From contig CAYWTM010000063.1 in the NCBI GenBank assembly GCA_964460185.1, positions 1 to 19,280 of the forward strand: 19,280 bases of DNA, read 5' to 3'. The position numbers and the translations under genes are program-made. Under the pieces are notes generated by a model. That model had not been told where the DNA came from and ran no database searches. It saw nothing but the letters and a program-made list of their open reading frames with translations. The DNA comes from JAVJPJ01 sp040217295 (GTDB lineage: Bacteria; Pseudomonadota; Alphaproteobacteria; Rhodobacterales; Rhodobacteraceae). This document shows positions 6,419-14,055 of the stretch, one piece after another. Within the stretch, counting starts at the first letter, position 1, and every line of letters starts with the position of its first letter.

Positions 6419-7156
6419 CTACCCGCCTGACGCGCCTGCGTCAACCACCGTGCCGATAATCGGCCCCAGCGGAAGGCCCAGATCCGCGCGCCCGATCGCC
6501 GGCGCATACAGACGCGACACACGCCCATCGAAGTAGAGCGCGTTGGGCACTTCGAGGTGGTCGCGGAAGAACCGCGCGAAATGGTGAAAGTTCACCGGCG
6601 CGTCCGAGATCACGAGATAAAGCGTGGTGCCATCGACATCCACGCCCACGCCGTTGCGGATGTTGCGGCTGGACCCGTCGGCGATGAACCTCGGATGCAG
6701 ATCGCCGTCGATCACCAGCATGGGGCCGGATTGGGTGGCATCCCGGCAGTCGGGCGGATCGTCGGCGAATTCGCGGCTTTCGATCAGCTGTGCGGCCCCA
6801 TCCTGCAGGCACAGGACACCATTGGGCAGCAGCCCGAAATTTCCCGGCCCGTCCGATGTGATGATGCGCATCTCCTGCTGGCCGTCCTGCACGTAGAGGC
6901 CAACGGGCGCCAGATCCTCGTGGAACATGCCGGCATTCATCGCCAGACCGAGCCTCTGGCCCTCGGGCAGGCTTTGATCGACACGCGAAAAGCTGCCGAA
7001 GATCACGCCATCCCGGTCGCGCAGGAACAGGCGAAGATCCTCCTGGGTCAGGTCAATGGTGCAGGCCGTAAAAGGCGCGCCGTCGAATTCGACCTGCTCA
7101 CAGGCCAGCGCCGGCGTGGCCATGAAGGCCGCCACCACCGCCAGCGCGCGGATCAT
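6419..7156 (-). CDS. Secreted phosphodiester glycosidase (NAGPA/DUF2233) family protein
   Basis: The 245-residue precursor has a signal peptide (MIRALAVVAAFMATPALA, then CEQ). The ALA-C context fits signal peptidase I; the lipobox is poor, and C19 may instead pair with C32. The mature domain has the DUF2233/NAGPA hallmarks. These are AMNAGMF (72-78), GPGNFGLLPNGVL (103-115), SGPMLVIDG (143-151), SSRNIRNGVGV (162-172) and ALYFDGRVSRLY (206-217). The family includes the mammalian mannose-6-phosphate uncovering enzyme and bacterial periplasmic glycan-related hydrolases, so a sugar phosphodiester or exopolysaccharide substrate is plausible but unproven. Its ATG overlaps the rbfA stop by 4 nt (ATGA), which shows tight coupling. 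A secreted enzyme inside an RNA-maturation operon is functionally odd. Confidence 0.9.
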   Translation of the reverse strand: MIRALAVVAAFMATPALACEQVEFDGAPFTACTIDLTQEDLRLFLRDRDGVIFGSFSRVDQSLPEGQRLGLAMNAGMFHEDLAPVGLYVQDGQQEMRIITSDGPGNFGLLPNGVLCLQDGAAQLIESREFADDPPDCRDATQSGPMLVIDGDLHPRFIADGSSRNIRNGVGVDVDGTTLYLVISDAPVNFHHFARFFRDHLEVPNALYFDGRVSRLYAPAIGRADLGLPLGPIIGTVVDAGASGG

Positions 7157-7572
7157 TCCGCATCCTCCGCCTCGTCACCGCCTTCGATGTCGCGGCGCAC
7201 CGCGTCCTGCGCGAAAATCCGGCGGGTATCGTCCATCTGGTCGAAGGTCGCGTCGATCACGAAGCGCAGATCAGGCGCGTATTTCAGCGTCATGTCCTTC
7301 ATGATGGCGCGGCGCAGTTCGCCCCGATTCCGCTTGAGCGCGTCAATGGCCTCGCGCCGTTGACCACCGCCCAGCGGCATCACGTAGACCGTCGCGATCT
7401 TGAGGTCGGGGGAGGTGCGCACCTCACCCACGGTGATCGACATCCGGTTGAGGTCTGGATCGTGCACATCGCCGCGCGCCAGAACGTCCGACAAGGTGCG
7501 CCGGATCAGTTCGCCGACGCGAAGCTGGCGTTGAGACGGGCCCGAGCCCTCGTTGAAGCGGTTCTTGGCCAT
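7153..7572 (-). CDS. rbfA: 30S ribosome-binding factor RbfA
   Basis: RbfA is a KH-fold assembly factor that binds the 30S subunit during 16S rRNA maturation and is important in the cold. The 139-residue product begins MAKNRFNEGSGPSQRQLRVG and continues ELIRRTLSDVLARG. It contains ITVGEVRTSPDLKIATVYV, the segment LKRNRGELRRAI, and LKYAPDLRFVIDATFD, the usual family order. It ends in an acidic tail (GGDEAEDAE), common in alphaproteobacterial RbfA. The ATG at 7572 has AGGAA about 10 nt upstream. It heads the operon with the glycosidase-like gene and truB, and diverges from dapB with a candidate promoter in between. Confidence 0.96.
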   Translation of the reverse strand: MAKNRFNEGSGPSQRQLRVGELIRRTLSDVLARGDVHDPDLNRMSITVGEVRTSPDLKIATVYVMPLGGGQRREAIDALKRNRGELRRAIMKDMTLKYAPDLRFVIDATFDQMDDTRRIFAQDAVRRDIEGGDEAEDAE

Positions 7573-7597
7573 CAGCAGCGGTTCCTTCCTGAGCCTC

Positions 7598-7626
7598 CAG
7601 ATATGGGATGCAGGGCCGTCCCGCAA
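7598..7626 (-). promoter_or_regulatory. Candidate promoter of the rbfA-truB operon
   Basis: On the minus strand TTGCGG (7621-7626) is followed after exactly 17 nt by TATCTG (7598-7603), placing the start about 20 nt before the rbfA ATG. An inverted repeat GCCGTC/GACGGC (7615-7620 and 7629-7634) overlaps the -35. A weaker plus-strand set (TTCCGG 7635-7640, 17 nt, TAAGAC 7658-7663) could serve dapB. Confidence 0.45.
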
Positions 7627-7690
7627 GCGACGGCTTCCGGCGGACGCCGCGTTCGGGTAAGACCGGGCCGAAACACGAAAGGGCAATGAC

Positions 7691-8503
7691 ATGACCGACA
7701 GCATCGGGATCGCCGTAATGGGGGCGTCCGGCCGGATGGGGCGGATGCTGATCGACACGATTGGCGCGTCGGATCGTGCGCATCTGGTGGGTGTGACCGA
7801 ACGGGCCGGGCATGACTGGATCGGCGCGGACCTGGGCGAGGCCCTGGGCGGCGCAGCGATGGGCGTGCATGTCTTTGACGACGCAATCGAGGTGATCGCC
7901 AAGGCGCAGGCCGTCATCGACTTCACCAGCCCCGCCGCAACTGTGGCTCATGCCGCCCTGACGGCGCAGGCGCGCTGCGTTCATGTCATAGGCACCACCG
8001 GCATGGCTGCCGAAGATATCGCCGAACTCGATGCCGCTGCCCGCCATGCCACCATCATCCGCGCCGGCAACATGAGCCTTGGCGTGAACCTGCTGACCCG
8101 GCTGGCGCAGGAGGTCGCCCGCGCCCTGGACGAGGATTTCGACGTCGAAATCGTCGAGGCGCATCACCGTCACAAGGTCGATGCCCCCTCGGGCACCGCC
8201 CTGATGCTGGGCGAGGCCGTGGCACGGGGGCGCGGCGTATCGCTGGAGGATGTGTCGGACCGGGGCCGCGACGGCATCACCGGCGAACGCAAGCGGGGCG
8301 ATATCGGGTTTTCGGCGATCCGGGGCGGGGACGTCGTGGGTGAACATGACGTGATTTTTGCCGCAGATGGCGAACGCATCGTCCTGCGCCACCTGGCGAC
8401 CGACCGGGCGATCTTTGCGCGCGGTGCGCTGAAGGCTGCGCTTTGGGGCCAGGGCAAGCCACCGGGTCACTATTCCATGATGAGCGTGCTGGGATTGGCA
8501 TAA
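7691..8503 (+). CDS. dapB: 4-hydroxy-tetrahydrodipicolinate reductase
   Basis: DapB reduces 4-hydroxy-tetrahydrodipicolinate to tetrahydrodipicolinate with NAD(P)H, in the diaminopimelate/lysine pathway that feeds peptidoglycan. The product has 270 residues, the normal length. The Rossmann motif VMGASGRMG is at about 9-17, DFTSP at 77-81 and GTTG at 101-104. The substrate/catalytic signature EAHHRHKVDAPSGTAL (156-171) includes the catalytic His pair and K162. The C-terminal GHYSMMSVLGL is also typical. A purine-rich AAGGG sequence precedes the ATG. It diverges from rbfA and is followed by a small secreted-protein gene on the same strand. The call is secure. Confidence 0.97.
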   Translation: MTDSIGIAVMGASGRMGRMLIDTIGASDRAHLVGVTERAGHDWIGADLGEALGGAAMGVHVFDDAIEVIAKAQAVIDFTSPAATVAHAALTAQARCVHVIGTTGMAAEDIAELDAAARHATIIRAGNMSLGVNLLTRLAQEVARALDEDFDVEIVEAHHRHKVDAPSGTALMLGEAVARGRGVSLEDVSDRGRDGITGERKRGDIGFSAIRGGDVVGEHDVIFAADGERIVLRHLATDRAIFARGALKAALWGQGKPPGHYSMMSVLGLA

Positions 8504-8518
8504 CCCCGCCTATGGGTC

Positions 8519-8546
8519 TTGATTGAGGCCGCACCGCCGCTAATTG
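8519..8546 (+). promoter_or_regulatory. Candidate promoter of the small secreted-protein gene
   Basis: TTGATT (8519-8524), 16 nt, then TAATTG (8541-8546). This gives a start about 29 nt before the ATG at 8582, indicating the gene need not depend on dapB transcription. Confidence 0.33.
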
Positions 8547-8581
8547 ACTCGCTCGTGATCTTTTGACCGGGGGAGCTGACG

Positions 8582-8959
8582 ATGTTGCGGAATAGTTTTA
8601 CTGCGCCGACGGTTGTCGCGAGCGCGTTTCTTGGGCTGGCAGTCGCGGAACCCGCACAGGCCGAGGATTTTCGGACAGTCGAAAGTGCCGATACCTTCGT
8701 CAGCCTGATCACCGGGCGCGAATTGCGCCGCCTGGGCATAGCATTGACGGTCACGCCGCAAGGCGAGATCGAGGGCGATGCCTTTGGCTACCCGGTGACC
8801 GGCCAATGGTCCTGGGACGGTCAGTATTTCTGCCGCGATCTGTACTGGGGCGGCGATGACCTGGGATACAATTGCCAACTGGTCGAGGTCAGGGGCGACA
8901 CGATCCGGTTCACCTCGGACCAGGGTGCCGGGCAATCGGCACGACTGAGCCTGCGCTGA
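8582..8959 (+). CDS. Small secreted protein of unknown function downstream of dapB
   Basis: This 125-residue precursor has a signal peptide running from MLRNSFTAPTVVASAFLG to AEPAQA, with cleavage before EDF. The mature part is a compact beta-rich domain: SADTFVSLITGRELRRLGI, then TVTPQGEIEGDAFGYPVTG, and QWSWDGQYFCRDLYWGG followed by DDLGYNCQLVEV. Two Cys residues in the central part probably form a disulfide in the periplasm. A strong GGGGGAG Shine-Dalgarno precedes the ATG. From memory, similar small proteins occur in Rhodobacterales and are sometimes labelled dihydrodipicolinate reductase, but this one has no Rossmann fold or DapB motif, so that name would be wrong. No function is recognised. 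Confidence 0.85.
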   Translation: MLRNSFTAPTVVASAFLGLAVAEPAQAEDFRTVESADTFVSLITGRELRRLGIALTVTPQGEIEGDAFGYPVTGQWSWDGQYFCRDLYWGGDDLGYNCQLVEVRGDTIRFTSDQGAGQSARLSLR

Positions 8960-8960
8960 C

Positions 8961-9009
8961 GCCCGTGTAATGGGACAAGGCGCAAGCCTGCCTTGCGCAA
9001 ATCACGGGC
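8961..9009. terminator. Nested inverted repeat between convergent genes
   Basis: An inner perfect 7-bp stem GCGCAAG/CTTGCGC (8980-8986 and 8992-8998, 5-nt loop) is enclosed by an outer perfect 7-bp stem GCCCGTG/CACGGGC (8961-8967 and 9003-9009). It fills the 56-nt gap between two convergent genes, so a bidirectional terminator is likely, although neither side has a T-run. Confidence 0.45.
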
Positions 9010-9015
9010 TACCGA

Positions 9016-9204
9016 TCAGAAATCGACAGCGATGCCCTTTCTTTCCCAATCTCCGTAGCGCACGGGCTCCGGCCCGTCGCGCCCGCCCAGTTCGGTCGGC
9101 AAATCCTGCGCCTTTGCCTTTTTGCGGCGGTCTTCGGCCTCGGCCAGGGCGCGCTGTGCCTCTGGGGGAAGCTGGGAAAGATCGCGGTCCGTTGCGTCGT
9201 CCAT
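9016..9204 (-). CDS. DUF1674 protein, SDHAF4-like succinate dehydrogenase assembly factor
   Basis: This 62-residue protein has an acidic, Ala/Glu/Lys-rich N-terminal half (LPPEAQRALAEAEDRRKKAK). Its C-terminus is highly characteristic: PTELGGRDGPEPVRYGDWE, then RKGIAVDF. This Gly-Pro-Glu-Pro-x-R-Tyr-Gly-Asp-Trp motif defines DUF1674. The mitochondrial homologue SDHAF4/Sdh8 helps assemble flavinylated SdhA into succinate dehydrogenase; the bacterial role is inferred from that homology. The ATG at 9204 has AGGA 8 nt upstream. The gene diverges from rsmB with overlapping candidate promoters and converges on the small secreted-protein gene. No sdh genes are in view. Confidence 0.9.
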   Translation of the reverse strand: MDDATDRDLSQLPPEAQRALAEAEDRRKKAKAQDLPTELGGRDGPEPVRYGDWERKGIAVDF

Positions 9205-9234
9205 GGCTGAGATCCTTGTGGAAGCGTTACAGGT

Positions 9235-9262
9235 GATATACGCGCCAAGGCCTCGGGAACAA
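9235..9262 (-). promoter_or_regulatory. Candidate DUF1674 promoter, overlapping rsmB control region
   Basis: On the minus strand TTGTTC (9257-9262) is followed after 16 nt by TATATC (9235-9240), about 25 nt before the DUF1674 start. The same AT-rich core read on the plus strand (TATACG, 9237-9242, with a weak TTGTGG at 9216-9221) may serve rsmB. Confidence 0.38.
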
Positions 9263-9273
9263 GGGGATGCGAC

Positions 9274-10533
9274 ATGGCACAGGGCGCGGGACTGGATGCA
9301 CGCTTTGCCGCCATCAAGGCGCTGGAATGGGTGCTGCGCGACAAGCGGATGCTGGCGCATCTGCCGGCCAATCCGCGCCATAGCCCCGCCGACCAGGCCC
9401 GCGCGGCGCGTCTGGCCGGGCTGGTCTTGCGCCATTTGCAGCCCATAGACGCCGTTCTGGTCCCCTATCTCGACCGTAAACCGCCCCTTGGCGCGCTGCT
9501 CATCCTGAGGCTGGCCGCCGCAGAGCTGCTGGTGGCCGGCGAAGATCCCCATGGCGTCGTCGACAGCGCCGTGAAACTGGCCAAGGCCGGCAGGTCCACG
9601 GGGCGGTTGTCGGGCATGATCAACGCCGTGTTGCGCAAGGTCGCCGTCGAGGGGCCCGAACGGTTTGCCGCGGAACCCGCGCAGCGCCTGCCGGGCTGGA
9701 TCGGCGGCCCGGTGAAAAAGCGGTTCGGGCAAGACGCGCTGCGCGCGATCGAGGCCGCCCATGTGCCGCAGCCGCCCATCGATCTGACCCCGAAACCCGG
9801 CGTGGAATTGTCGGTCGAGGGGGCCACGATCCTGCCCACGGGCAGCGTGCGTCTGCCCCCCGGCGCGCAGGTCAGCGCGATCCCGGGTTACGATGACGGC
9901 GCGTTCTGGGTGCAAGACGCCGCCGCTGCCCTGCCGGTTCGCCTGCTTGGAGATGTGCGCGGCAAGCGGGTGCTGGATCTGTGCGCCGCACCGGGCGGCA
10001 AGACCATGCAACTGGCCGCCGCCGGTGCCGAGGTCACGGCGCTGGACCTGTCCGAACCCCGGATGCGGCGGGTGCGCGAAAATCTCCGGCGCACCGGTCT
10101 GTCGGCCGATCTGGTGATCGGCGATGCGCTGGAACACGCCGGTCAATACGACGCGGTCTTGCTGGATGCGCCCTGCACCGCGACGGGCACGATCCGCCGC
10201 CATCCCGACCTGCCCTTCGTCAAGCGCTGGACCGAGGTGGAAGAGCTGACGCGCCTGCAGATGCGTCTGCTGGATCACGCCCTGACGCTGCTTGCACCGG
10301 GAGGAACGCTGGTGTTCTGCACCTGTTCGCTGCTGCCGGTGGAGGGCGAGTTTCAGGTGACCGCCGCCCTCAAGCGGCATGCGGCCCTGCGCGCGATTCC
10401 GGCCGATCCGGTGGCGCTTGGCGGCGATGTCGCATGGGCCAGCGCCGAGGGCGGTCTGCGCCTGCGCCCGGATGACTGGCCGGATATCGGCGGGATCGAC
10501 GGCTTCTACATGGCGGCGTTGACCACCGGGTGA
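9274..10533 (+). CDS. rsmB: RsmB/NOP-family 16S rRNA (cytosine-C5) methyltransferase
   Basis: This 419-residue enzyme has an N-terminal NusB-like helical domain (about 8-130) and a C-terminal Rossmann methyltransferase, the RsmB architecture; RsmB methylates C967 of 16S rRNA in E. coli. The SAM-binding motif LDLCAAPGGKT is at 234-244. The two catalytic cysteines of m5C methyltransferases are C301 in LLDAPCTATG, with the TGTIRRHPD context, and C351 in FCTCSLLPVEGE. The C-terminus GIDGFYMAAL is typical. The ATG at 9274 has AAGGGGA upstream. It heads the long plus-strand series, and the downstream heparinase-like gene begins 61 nt after its stop. Function is well supported; the exact target base is by homology. 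Confidence 0.94.
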   Translation: MAQGAGLDARFAAIKALEWVLRDKRMLAHLPANPRHSPADQARAARLAGLVLRHLQPIDAVLVPYLDRKPPLGALLILRLAAAELLVAGEDPHGVVDSAVKLAKAGRSTGRLSGMINAVLRKVAVEGPERFAAEPAQRLPGWIGGPVKKRFGQDALRAIEAAHVPQPPIDLTPKPGVELSVEGATILPTGSVRLPPGAQVSAIPGYDDGAFWVQDAAAALPVRLLGDVRGKRVLDLCAAPGGKTMQLAAAGAEVTALDLSEPRMRRVRENLRRTGLSADLVIGDALEHAGQYDAVLLDAPCTATGTIRRHPDLPFVKRWTEVEELTRLQMRLLDHALTLLAPGGTLVFCTCSLLPVEGEFQVTAALKRHAALRAIPADPVALGGDVAWASAEGGLRLRPDDWPDIGGIDGFYMAALTTG

Positions 10534-10558
10534 CAGCCCGGCACTGCGCGCGTATCCT
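10530..10558 (+). promoter_or_regulatory. Candidate promoter of the heparinase-purH unit
   Basis: GTGACA (10530-10535) overlaps the end of rsmB and is followed after 17 nt by TATCCT (10553-10558). The start would lie about 30 nt before the heparinase-like ATG. The -35 matches the consensus at five of six positions. Confidence 0.45.
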
Positions 10559-10594
10559 ACTCCAAAACCAGAGCCCCGAGCAGCCCGACGCCCC

Positions 10595-12364
10595 ATGTCC
10601 AACACACGCGACATTCCCCAAAGCGCGCCTGCTGCGCCGCCATTGTCCGGTCGCGTCAGCATGGGCGACCGCTGGGCCGCGATTCGCGCCGGCCTGACCG
10701 GCGGGCGGATCCGGGGATTCATCTGGCAACCGCAGCCCAGTTTCGCGGGCTCGGAAACGCGGGGCCGGCAGATGATGGCGGGCAACATCGTCCTTGGCGG
10801 GCGCCTGGTCGAAGCCGGCGAGCGGTCGCCATGGGATATCCCGCCGCCCAACGAGACCTTTCTGGAGACCCTGCACGGGTTCGACTGGCTGGATGATCTG
10901 GCGACCGTCCCCAACGGTGCCGGGCGCAAGACGGCGCAGGACTGGATGGGCGGCTGGCTGAACCGCTACACGCGCGGGCGGGGGCCGGGCTGGACCCCCG
11001 ACCTGGTCGGGCGGCGGCAGATCCGCTGGATCACCCATGCCCTGTTCTTGATGAATGGACAGGCGGCCGAGGATCGGCGCCGCTATGTGTCGGTGCTGGC
11101 CGGGCAATCCAGATTGCTGGCCACGCGGTGGAAACAGGCCAGCCCCGGCCTGCCCCGGTTCGAGGCGCTGACCGGCCTGATCTATTCGGCCTGCGCCTTG
11201 CAGGGGATGGAAACGCAACTGCGCCCGGCGATGCGGTCGCTGGCGCAGGAATGCGCCGACAACATCGATGGCTCGGGCGGCATCGTCACGCGCAACCCCG
11301 AAGAATTGCTCGAGGTCTTTCAGCTGCTGACTTGGGTCGCCGCGATCCTCAAGGAAACCGGAAAGGCCCCCGACCCGGCGGTCGATACCGCGATCATGCG
11401 CATCGCGCCCACCTTGCGCAGCCTGCGCCACGCCGATGGTACGCTGGTGCGGATGCATGGCGGCGGCAAGGGAGTACCGGGTCGGCTGGACCAGACGCTG
11501 GCGCGGGCGGGCGTGCGCCCTGCACGGGTCAAGGGACTTGCGATGGGATATGCGCGGCTTGGCGGGCGGCGGGTGTCGCTGATCGTGGATGCCGCGCCAC
11601 CGATGATGGGGCCGCGCAGTTTCAACGCCCATGCCTCGACCCTTGCGTTCGAGCTGACCTCGGGGCGGCAGCCGGTGATCGTCAGCTGCGGCTCGGGGCG
11701 GCGGTTCGGGGCGGCGTGGCGGCGCGCGGCGCGGGCCACAGCCAGCCATTCCACCGTGTCACTGGTGGGCTATGCCTCGGCCCGGCTGGCGCGCGGGGCG
11801 GCCCATGAGGAACCCGAACGGCAGGATCTGTCCAATGGCCCGGCGACCGTCGAGGTGCAGGAAGCGCAGATGAAGACCGCCGATGGCATCACGCTCAGCC
11901 ACGATGGGTGGCGCAAGACCCACGGCCTTGTGCATCTGCGTGCCTTGCAGCTGGATCATGACGGCGGCCTGTTGCGTGGCGAAGACGGGCTTGCCGCGAT
12001 GACCGAGCGCGATCGCGACACGCTGGACCGCGTCCTGGCGCGGCGGCCGGACGATACGGGCCTGCGCTACGCAGCCCGGTTCCATCTGCATCCCGATTCG
12101 AAGGCCGAGATCGATATGGGCGGGACTGCCGTTTCGATCCAGCTGCCCAACCGGGAAACATGGGTTTTCCGCTATGGCGGCGACGCAAAGCTGACGCTGG
12201 AGCCCGGCGTTTACCTTGATGGAGACCGTCTGCGCCCGCGCGCGACAAAACAGATCGTTCTCACCGGCGCACTGACGGGGTATGGCAGCGCGGTAAGCTG
12301 GACGCTTGCCCGACCCGTGGGGCTTTTGCCGGCCCCCGAGGCCGAGGGCGAGCCCGAAGATTAA
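10595..12364 (+). CDS. Heparinase II/III family protein
   Basis: The 589-residue protein matches the alphaproteobacterial heparinase II/III-like family. The N-terminal helical region includes ETRGRQMMAGNIVLGGRLVE (about 50-69), then FDWLDDLA and RGRGPGWTPDLVGRRQIRW. The C-terminal beta-rich heparinase II/III domain starts near residue 330 and includes FNAHASTLAFEL, VSCGSGRRFG and ATASHSTVSL (about 378-387). It also has RDTLDRVLARRPDDTG and the segment RFHLHPDSKAEI. Known relatives are polysaccharide lyases acting on acidic glycans, but the substrate of this group is unknown. No signal peptide is visible: the N-terminus is polar and Pro/Ala-rich. The gene ends 15 nt before purH, so the two share a transcript. 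It lies between two housekeeping genes, which suggests a conserved, perhaps envelope-related, role. Confidence 0.9.
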   Translation: MSNTRDIPQSAPAAPPLSGRVSMGDRWAAIRAGLTGGRIRGFIWQPQPSFAGSETRGRQMMAGNIVLGGRLVEAGERSPWDIPPPNETFLETLHGFDWLDDLATVPNGAGRKTAQDWMGGWLNRYTRGRGPGWTPDLVGRRQIRWITHALFLMNGQAAEDRRRYVSVLAGQSRLLATRWKQASPGLPRFEALTGLIYSACALQGMETQLRPAMRSLAQECADNIDGSGGIVTRNPEELLEVFQLLTWVAAILKETGKAPDPAVDTAIMRIAPTLRSLRHADGTLVRMHGGGKGVPGRLDQTLARAGVRPARVKGLAMGYARLGGRRVSLIVDAAPPMMGPRSFNAHASTLAFELTSGRQPVIVSCGSGRRFGAAWRRAARATASHSTVSLVGYASARLARGAAHEEPERQDLSNGPATVEVQEAQMKTADGITLSHDGWRKTHGLVHLRALQLDHDGGLLRGEDGLAAMTERDRDTLDRVLARRPDDTGLRYAARFHLHPDSKAEIDMGGTAVSIQLPNRETWVFRYGGDAKLTLEPGVYLDGDRLRPRATKQIVLTGALTGYGSAVSWTLARPVGLLPAPEAEGEPED

Positions 12365-12379
12365 GGACATTTTCTGCTC

Positions 12380-13963
12380 ATGACCGATCTCGTGCCCATC
12401 CGCCGCGCGCTCTTGTCCGTATCCGACAAGACCGGGCTGATCGAATTTGCCAGTGCTCTCGCCGAAAATGGGGTCGACCTGTTGTCGACGGGCGGCACGG
12501 CCAAGGCGTTGCGCGATGCCGGGCTGGCGGTGCGCGACGTGGCCGAGGTCACGGGATTTCCCGAAATGATGGATGGCCGGGTGAAGACCCTGCACCCGAT
12601 GGTGCATGGCGGCCTGCTGGCGTTGCGCGACAATACAGAGCACCGGACCGCGATGGAGGCCCATGGCATCGGTGAGATCGATCTGCTGGTGGTGAACCTC
12701 TACCCGTTCGAGGCCACCGTTGCGGCGGGGGCGGATTACGACACCTGCGTAGAGAATATCGATATCGGCGGGCCGGCAATGATCCGGGCCGCGGCCAAGA
12801 ACCATGCCTTTGTCACCGTCGTCGTCGATACCGGGGATTACGCGGATGTGCTGGCCGAACTGGGGACGGGCGGCACCAGCCTGCAGTTCCGGCAGCGCAT
12901 GGCCCGCACGGCCTATGCCCGCACGGCGGCCTATGACGCGGCCGTGTCGACGTGGATGGCCGGCGCCCATGGCGATCCCGCACCTCGGCGCCGGGCCTTT
13001 GCCGGACAGTTGGTGCAAACCATGCGCTATGGCGAAAACCCGCACCAGGCGGCGGCGTTCTACGCCGATGGCTCTGCCCGGCCCGGCGTGGCCACCGCCA
13101 CCCAGCATCAGGGCAAGGAGCTGAGCTACAACAACATCAACGACACCGATGCGGCTTTCGAGCTGGTGGCGGAATTCGCGCCCGACCAGGGCCCCGCCTG
13201 CGCCATCATCAAGCATGCCAATCCGTGCGGCGTTGCGCGTGGTGCGACCCTGGCCGAGGCCTACGCCAAGGCGTTCGATTGTGACCGGACCAGTGCGTTT
13301 GGCGGGATCGTCGCGCTGAACCAGCCGCTGGACGGGGCCACCGCCGAAGAGATCGTGAAGATCTTCACCGAGGTCGTGATCGCACCCGATGCCGATGACG
13401 ACGCGAAGGCGATCTTTGCCGCGAAAAAGAACCTGCGCCTGCTGACCACCAACGGTCTGCCCGACCCGCGAAGCCCGGTCACCGCCTACAAGCAGGTCGC
13501 GGGCGGCTTCCTGGTGCAGGACAAGGATACGGGGCTGGTCACGCCCGAGGATCTGCGCGTCGTGACCCGCCGCGCGCCGACCGAGGCCGAACTTGCCGAT
13601 CTGCGCTTTGCCTGGACCGTGGCCAAGCACGTGAAATCCAACGCCATCGTCTACGTCAAGGACGGGGCGACCGTGGGCGTCGGCGCGGGCCAGATGAGCC
13701 GGGTGGACAGTTCCACCATCGCGGCGCTGAAAGCCGGGCGCATGGGCACGGAGCTTGGGCTGTCGGACACACCGGCCAAGGGGTCGGTCGTGGCGTCGGA
13801 TGCGTTCTTTCCCTTTGCCGATGGCCTGCTTGCCGCCGCGCAGGCCGGAGCGACGGCGATCATCCAGCCCGGTGGGTCCATGCGCGATGACGAGGTGATC
13901 GCGGCCGCCGACGAGGCGGGATTGGCCATGGTCTTTACCGGCATGCGGCATTTCCGGCACTGA
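12380..13963 (+). CDS. purH: Bifunctional AICAR formyltransferase/IMP cyclohydrolase
   Basis: PurH performs the last two steps of de novo IMP synthesis. The product has 527 residues, the normal length. An N-terminal MGS-like cyclohydrolase domain runs over about 1-150. Its motifs are SVSDKTGLIEFA, LLSTGGTAKALRDAG, then PEMMDGRVKTLHPMVHGGLL and NLYPFEATVA. The AICAR formyltransferase domain follows, with RYGENPHQAAAFY and the catalytic KHANPCG (K278, H279). The C-terminal part includes the segment KSNAIVYVKDGATVGVGAGQ, SDAFFPFADG and IIQPGGSMRDDEVI. The ATG at 12380 follows an AAGGA that overlaps the upstream stop, a rather long spacing of about 13 nt. It is co-transcribed with the heparinase-like gene. 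The call is secure. Confidence 0.98.
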   Translation: MTDLVPIRRALLSVSDKTGLIEFASALAENGVDLLSTGGTAKALRDAGLAVRDVAEVTGFPEMMDGRVKTLHPMVHGGLLALRDNTEHRTAMEAHGIGEIDLLVVNLYPFEATVAAGADYDTCVENIDIGGPAMIRAAAKNHAFVTVVVDTGDYADVLAELGTGGTSLQFRQRMARTAYARTAAYDAAVSTWMAGAHGDPAPRRRAFAGQLVQTMRYGENPHQAAAFYADGSARPGVATATQHQGKELSYNNINDTDAAFELVAEFAPDQGPACAIIKHANPCGVARGATLAEAYAKAFDCDRTSAFGGIVALNQPLDGATAEEIVKIFTEVVIAPDADDDAKAIFAAKKNLRLLTTNGLPDPRSPVTAYKQVAGGFLVQDKDTGLVTPEDLRVVTRRAPTEAELADLRFAWTVAKHVKSNAIVYVKDGATVGVGAGQMSRVDSSTIAALKAGRMGTELGLSDTPAKGSVVASDAFFPFADGLLAAAQAGATAIIQPGGSMRDDEVIAAADEAGLAMVFTGMRHFRH

Positions 13964-13978
13964 GCCCGCCAAGCCCGC

Positions 13979-14007
13979 TTGGACGCGGTCGGCCATTGGG
14001 CTAAGGT
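13979..14007 (+). promoter_or_regulatory. Candidate lspA promoter
   Basis: TTGGAC (13979-13984), exactly 17 nt, then TAAGGT (14002-14007). Strong -35 and reasonable -10, with a leader of about 40 nt before the lspA ATG. It suggests lspA starts a new transcription unit after purH. Confidence 0.5.
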
Positions 14008-14055
14008 CCGGGCGAATATCAGCAATCCCGCCACCAGCGCGGGTATCGAGGCACC

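Noticed and set aside
5504..6430. 308-codon plus-strand open frame opposite truB
   Set aside because: truB is unmistakable on the minus strand; the antisense frame has no Shine-Dalgarno or domain.
9016..10929. Very long minus-strand open frame (over 600 codons) opposite rsmB
   Set aside because: Only its last 62 codons (the DUF1674 gene) show family motifs and a Shine-Dalgarno. The rest is opposite rsmB and the start of the heparinase-like gene, and is Arg/Pro/Gly-rich as expected of antisense frames in GC-rich DNA.
13969..13982. CCAAG/CTTGG hairpin after purH as a terminator
   Set aside because: The stem is only 5 bp with a 4-nt loop and no T-run, and it overlaps the better-supported lspA -35 element.
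11759..13996. 745-codon minus-strand open frame opposite purH
   Set aside because: It lies wholly opposite purH and the heparinase-like gene, has no recognisable domain, and shows the His/Gly/Arg-rich composition of an antisense shadow.
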